The translations under genes and the position numbers were made by a program. From contig RSEF01000004.1 in the NCBI GenBank assembly GCA_003993805.1, forward strand, positions 78,464,823 to 78,528,822: a stretch of 64,000 nt of DNA. Direction: 5' to 3'. Within the stretch, counting starts at the first letter, position 1. The number at the start of each line of letters is the position of its first letter. The notes under the pieces are model-generated. The model ran no database searches, was not told the origin of the DNA, and saw only the letters and a list, made by a program, of their open reading frames with translations. The DNA is from Himantopus leucocephalus. Lineage: Eukaryota; Chordata; Aves; Charadriiformes; Recurvirostridae. Positions 58,658 through 64,000 of this stretch are shown here, one piece after another.

Positions 58658-59277
58658 CCAGCAATGTGCCCTCGCTGCAAAGAAGGCTAACAGTATCCTG
58701 GGCTGCATTAGGAGGAGTGTTGCCAGCAGGTCAAGGTAGGTGATCCTTCCCCTCTACACAGCATTGGTGAGAAACATCTGGAGTGCTGGGTCCAGGTCTG
58801 GGTTCCCCAGTAGAAGACAGACATGCAGAGTCTCGCACAAGGCCACTAAGGTGACCAAGGGACTGGAGCACCCCTCCTCTGAGAAAAGGCTGAGAGAGGT
58901 GGGACTGTTTAGCATGGAGAAGAGAACGCTCAGAGGGGATCTTAACAATGACTATCAATACCTGAAGGGAGGGTGCAAAGAAGACAGAGCCAGGCTCTTT
59001 TCAGTGGGGGACTGTGACAAGACAAAAGGCCACAGGCACAAACTGGAACACAGGAAGTTCTGTCTGAACATCAGAAAACACTTTTACATTGTGGGGGTGA
59101 CTGAATGCTGGCACAGGTTTCCCAAGGAGGTTGTGGAGTCTCCATCTTTGGAGATATTCAAAAGGTGTCTGGACACGGTCGTGGGCAACCTCCCTTAGGT
59201 GAGCAGAGGGGCTGGGCCAGATAATCTCCAGAGGTTCCTTCTAACCTCAGCTATTCTGTGATTGTGTCAGTTCTATG
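58658..59277 (+). mobile_element. CR1 LINE 3' fragment
   Basis: Similarity to CR1 begins at ACCAGCAATGTGCCCTCGCT and runs through the ORF2 C-terminal region to a 3' end with GGGCCAGATAATCTCCAGAG and TTCTAACCTCAGCTATTCTG. The tail TGTGATTGTGTCAGTTCTAT is diverged. It belongs to the same CR1 subfamily as the minus-strand copy at 7.2-7.7 kb by its 3' sequence. Confidence 0.93.
58740..59198 (+). pseudogene. CR1 ORF2 C-terminal remnant
   Basis: One frame is open for 152 codons. It contains KVTKGLEHPSSEKRLREVGL, FSMEKRTLRGDLNNDYQYLK, RHKLEHRKFCLNIRKHF and KEVVESPSLEIFKRCLD, and stops at 59196-59198. These are the conserved post-RT blocks of avian CR1 ORF2. The RT catalytic part is absent, so no activity is possible. 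A shift or substitution cluster at about 58780-58840 disturbs the HLEYC-type block. Confidence 0.88.
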
Positions 59278-60194
59278 ATCTTAAACTTAAATCAGAGATC
59301 CTTGGGTAGAAACAATTTCTGCTTTCTTTTGAACAAGTTTCTCTGCCTGGTTCAGTCTAAAGTGGGCCTCTTTATGGCCTCAGCTTCTTAACTGTTCACT
59401 TCATAGCTTGAAAGTAAAACTGGCCCTAAAAGTATTTCCCATGTTTCAAACTTTTGGCTTCACTGTAGGTTCTTGTCCTTGTAATGCACAAAGCTTTTTA
59501 TAAATCTAGTTACACATTATTCAGCTGTAGGCTGTTTTCTTAATTTTCTATTTCTCCGACAAAATCACCTGATAAAGCAAAATCCATATTTTCATTGACT
59601 GAAATTCTCAAAATGTTGTAGTTGCAACAGGCTTTCAAAGAAACATCTGTTCAGATGGAAATACCATTTTTTTTCACCAGCAAGCACTTGCTTTTCTGCT
59701 CTGCTATTTTTTGCTTTGCTCTTTAGAGCTATTACCTTATTCATGAGACCTACAAATACACTTTAAAGGAACTTAACATTTTGTTTTGAACTCTAGTTGC
59801 TTAAACTACTATCTCTACATCTTTCTGCCAGTCTTTGCTATGCTTTCTGAACACAACTAAAATGATATAAAATAACTCATCTGTCTGAAATGGACTTTTA
59901 TCTTATTTCCCTATGTTTCATTATGAAACAGCAATAGAATGATACCCTGTAATAATGTATTCTATAATTTCTAGACCTATAGAAATTACATTTGCTACTT
60001 TACACTTAACAATTACTCAACCTCTTACAGTTTTTACTTATAATGTGTGGCTTGGTTATTCCATTCTGGAGGCAAATAAAGTCAGTCTAATAACTCATCC
60101 TCAATACTGAAAAAAATGCACCTTCTAATGGATAAATGTTTTGAAAGCAATGTAGAAAAGATGCTTGTACTGTGCAATATTTGGTAATAGAAAG
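59278..60194. other. Unique AT-rich DNA, no feature seen
   Basis: No repeat or gene was recognised. Confidence 0.5.
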
Positions 60195-60312
60195 GATTAA
60201 GAAGTTTGGGAGTTTTGTTGTGTGGGGTTTTTTTTGCTTGGTTGTTTTGTTTTGGTTTGGTGTGGTTTGGTTTGGTTGGGTTTTTTTGTGAGGTTTTTGT
60301 TGTTGTTTTGGG
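60195..60312. repeat. G/T-biased low-complexity tract
   Basis: The plus strand is almost entirely T and G over about 110 bases, built from TTTTGGTTTGG, TGTTGTTG and GGGTTTTTTTG words. It has no fixed unit. The complementary strand translates to a lysine/threonine/proline/asparagine-rich peptide that should not be read as a gene. Confidence 0.85.
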
Positions 60313-63300
60313 CGTTTTCACAAGTTTCACAGGTGGAGGGGTTTCAAGGTATCAGTAAACACTTTCAACTTCTGGTATAATGCCACTGTCAGAGTATTCT
60401 TCTCTTAAGCCTTTGATACAGAAGAAATGCTTGTTCCATGATACTTTGGAGAGAGGAGCATGGTGGTAGTATGGGAGGAAATCAAGGTACTGTGATGTAT
60501 AAGTAATAAACTTTTTGAGTAGTTTATCTGCTTAGTCTTCCTTTCATATGAGGAAGTAAACATTTCCAGTATGTTGATTAGTTTATAAAAAATAATGTTT
60601 TCCATAAGTTGCTCCATCAGCCTAACTTATTGTTTATTTTTGCACTTAACAATAAGATTATTTTTCCAGAGAGATTCCTGTAAAGCTGTTTACCTAGTCT
60701 GTCTGTCTTCTTTTCACAACTACTGTACACATTGTTTCACACAAAATTTCCTATTGTGATGCTTTCTAGCCTAGTTTTTCCTTTAGAAAAATATGTTGAA
60801 AAGTGAATAAATTGCAACCATTTTGTTGCTACTAGTTTCATTTTTATTATAAAATGCAATCTTCACTAAAAGGGTGGGTTTTTTTCCTTAGGAAAATAGA
60901 TAGATTTTTCTCCTGTAAAATTTTCCGAAAGTCTGTTAGTTGTTTTTGCTTGTTTGTTTTTTACTTTATGAGCTACAAAAATATATCAAATAATTAATCA
61001 TCTACTGAGAACAGATATTGGGAAATCATGGAAACTAGAATTCTCATTCTTAGAATAAGCACTTTTAGAAAACTCATTCTGGTGTTGGATTGTGGGTAGA
61101 AAAGGCTACAGAGATTAAATTATTTTGTTCTTTAAACTATTTATATACAGAACAAAGAAACCTTACCATGCTGGGGAAAAAAAAAAAAAAGAAAAAAAAA
61201 GAACGACTATCAAGACTATATTAAGTTGGATATAAATAGCTAAAGTGGAACATTTACTGAGATACTGGAAAACCTCTTTTTGGTTGCTATTTCTGCCTAT
61301 TGTTGCATCTAAACCTAGCAAACATCTGCCTTTACACCCTGCAATTTGAAGGTCCTAAATGTTGTTGTAGGCCATTTGGTTCCCTTTGCTCCTGAATGGT
61401 ACTGATTAGCTCAGTAATCATTTTAAAATCACAGTCAACATGTTGCTTACAAGTCTCATTACCTGGGCTGCTTAGAGAATAGACTTTAGAAAGGAATTCA
61501 GGTTAAAGTCAAATGTAGATGATCTTCCTGTATCTGGAAGAGGAAAAATGGATTCAGAAGAAAAAGAAGTCTCCTCTGCATGCCAATGAAACTGCATCAT
61601 ATGACCTAGCGTTTAGGGAGTCTTTTGTGGTGGTGAAAATTTGCATTCTGTTTATGGAAATGATAGTGTCCTATTCATTCACATTCTATCCTAATACTGT
61701 CTGTGCATTATACAAGACATTATTTTAAATAAGTGCCTGTCATAGCCAGAAGAGTACAGTTACACACATTTATTCTCCCTTTTGCTCTATGAATCTGGTT
61801 TCTTTTCCTTGTATAACACTGCAAAGCTTTACGGGAAGAAAATGGAAAATGTCTTTCTCTTACCCCATCCAAAAAAAAAAATTAGATTTTAGGCTGTGAT
61901 GCAGAAAGGTAGAAGTTTTGTGTTGGAATACTCTTCAGCAGATACAAAAGCTTTAATGTGGATTTTGTATAATGTAATGATACACTGGCTGTCACCATGG
62001 AAGTATTTTAGAAGTACTTCTGTTTAGTCATCTGCTTCCATGAGAAACTTCATGTAGAAACGCACCTCCATCTTTGGGTTTCTGTTCTCAGATGTCTTAA
62101 AGTTCTGATGAAGTTTTTATAGACTCAAGGTGTCTAATATGGTTTGGACTCTACTTTAAGGCCAGATGCTCATTTCTAGACTGATTTAGATTTCCTTATC
62201 TCTCTCTTGTTTTGAAGAAATTAAGACATTATTTCTACTTCCAGCAGTAGTAGTTTTACTATTACAAGCAATATAAAAGCAAAATTATCAGCGTTACAAT
62301 ACCAGTCCCTGTACACTATGTTAGAAATATTAGCTTAGCAACAGTGTTAAAGTAGTGTTAGTCGCACTTACTTGACGTAGTTTTCACACAACAGTAATTG
62401 TGATTTGTTCCCGGTTTCAGGTAACATCAATTAAAGATTGAATACAGACAAGAGTCTTTGAACATTTCCAAAACAGATATGTAAAACTAAACATGTTCCT
62501 GCACATCTGGTCCTGAATATAGATCGCTGGCTTGCTAGATATGTTTCATTTCAGTCTCTTTTGGATGGTTAATTTACCATTCCAGTTTTCAGGAAAGATA
62601 CACATTTATTTCTGATATGGGTGACTGCTAAATAAGACTGTGAAGCTAATATAAAACAGAAGTTGAAATTTTGTGATACATGAAAAAAGCCAGCAGCTCA
62701 GCCACTGAATTTATGGGATTGTGCCAGAAATGCACAGAGGATTTGAGGGAATTCTTATGATTTGTTTCTTTTAGATTTTATAGAACAGGCATGACCCAGG
62801 GAACTTTCCTCCAGTAATTGCTCTTAAAATTGCTTCATGAAATCACTACACTTCTGTTCAATAAGTGTGGGTCAGGACCTAGTTATTTCTGCAAGTCTGA
62901 CAGGCTTTGAAATACTGTTCGTAGTATGTGAATCCAGCATGAAGTGGGAGTGAATTACAAACTTCTGCAATATCCAGAAGTACTAAGTAAAATCCCTTTT
63001 GTGAACATCGCACAACAATTACTCAGCTGTAACTATTGAAGTTCTTACTACTGCAGAGCTTGAGCCTCTGAGGAAGAGACAACAGTTCTAAGATACAAAG
63101 GCTGAAAGTTCATTTGGAGAACTTCTAAATAGTTAACTTGCCCACAAGCCAATGTGATGGGTTAAACCTAGGAAAGCATGTTCTACAATCTTGTGAACTA
63201 GCAAGAACTCCATAGTCTATCTTTGAATATTAAGAATAAAAGATTGGGCTGGATCCTTATAGTCTAGTAAATATGAAGTTGCCACCGGTGACAGGCTTTG

Positions 63301-64000
63301 TACAACTTTTCAAGGCTTTAGGACTTTGCAGGTTTTGTCTGGTTTCACCTTGGCCTGTCTGAATAAAATGAACTTGTTTAACCATATTATCAGTTTTCTA
63401 ATGACCAGTCAATTATTAACCAATTTCTTAGTTTTAATTTAGCTTTATATAATCATGTGGTATAATTTTTCTATAGATGGCAGTAGAAAGTAGTTATTCT
63501 GTATAGAAGGAAATATTTATCACACTAACGGTAGTAGTAGTATAGAGTAATACAGTTTATCATATTACAGTAATAGCCTTGAAAGTGATACAGTGCAGTG
63601 TAGAAGAGTACAGGCATATGATGTCAAAGGGGAGGTACAAAATTATATCGAAGATCCCATAGCTCTAAAGAGCTCACCAGTGGTCAGTTAAGAAAATGTG
63701 GACTGGATTGCTGGGCAAAAGCAATTTTAAACCAGTAAAGAAAAGTAAGAATAGTTATCCAACATATGTAAGATACTCCATACATTCGGCTGTAAAGTAG
63801 AATTTCAATGAAGAAAAACAAAGTGCAAAGCCTTTAATAGTTTAATTTCTTTATTTTCTCCTTGTTCTGTAATAACTAAACCTGGCCTAATAATCATTGA
63901 TAAGACTCCTAAGGTTTCAATTCTAAGAACAAAAATTTTCGGCTTTGCATAAAAAGCGTTTCCTGTTTTCTGTAACAAGGTTTTTGGTGTAACATCCTCA
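60313..64000. other. Unique AT-rich DNA, no feature seen
   Basis: No dispersed repeat, RNA gene or coding region was recognised. An A-rich tract (A14, G, A9) at 61177-61200 is the only notable simple sequence. Confidence 0.5.

Noticed and set aside
60082..60330. Lysine/threonine/proline-rich minus-strand frame
   Set aside because: It is the translation of the G/T-biased low-complexity tract.
63150..63340. TGTGATGGGTTAAACCTAGG considered as an LTR start
   Set aside because: Only the first bases resemble an LTR terminus. No polyadenylation signal, CA end or further similarity at the expected spacing.

Overview
The window looks like AT-rich, non-coding vertebrate DNA from a bird. The main clue is a set of CR1 LINE fragments. 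Several end in the octamer-type CR1 tail (ATTCTATG-like units following a 'CCAACC..AACCATTCTATGATTC' context). The other dispersed repeats are retroviral LTRs of types I associate with neoavian genomes. I recognise no intact host protein-coding gene, rRNA, tRNA or CRISPR array. The most economical reading is a gene desert or the inside of a very large intron on a macrochromosome-like AT-rich segment. Which species or locus this is cannot be read from the sequence.

Layout. 1-13.9 kb: mostly unique AT-rich DNA, with a short CR1 tail at 2.64 kb and a minus-strand CR1 3' fragment at 7.2-7.7 kb. It also holds two minus-strand stretches that read like decayed coding sequence (about 0.9-1.4 kb and 8.9-9.4 kb). 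14-15.8 kb: two plus-strand CR1 pieces, one of them the rarely retained 5' ORF1 esterase segment with a GDS motif, the other an eroded reverse transcriptase (RT) segment. 15.8-25.3 kb: unique DNA. 25.4-26.5 kb: a CR1 RT-to-3'-end copy with an unusual ATTCT/AGTCC pentamer tail. 27.6-28.1 kb: a minus-strand solo LTR with a candidate 5-bp target duplication. 29.6-30.5 kb: a less AT-rich unrecognised block and a 39-bp tandem duplication. 33.0-34.5 kb: two adjacent minus-strand LTR blocks, the first with an internal variable repeat. 34.77-35.11 kb: a near-identical repeated segment broken by single Ns, probably an assembly artefact. 41.8-42.4 kb: a probable LTR interrupted by a 100-N gap. 47.0-47.4 kb: a weak LTR candidate. 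49.9-50.1 kb: a plus-strand LTR fragment. 50.6-52.6 kb: the longest CR1 copy, frameshifted, with a damaged RT active site. 58.65-59.28 kb: a CR1 3' fragment. 60.2-60.3 kb: a strongly G/T-biased strand-asymmetric tract.

Function. Nothing here forms an operon or pathway. What coding potential exists is relic RT, esterase or unidentified sequence, all interrupted by stops or frameshifts. The two decayed minus-strand coding-like stretches are the least explained signals. I found no convincing evidence of a new functional system.
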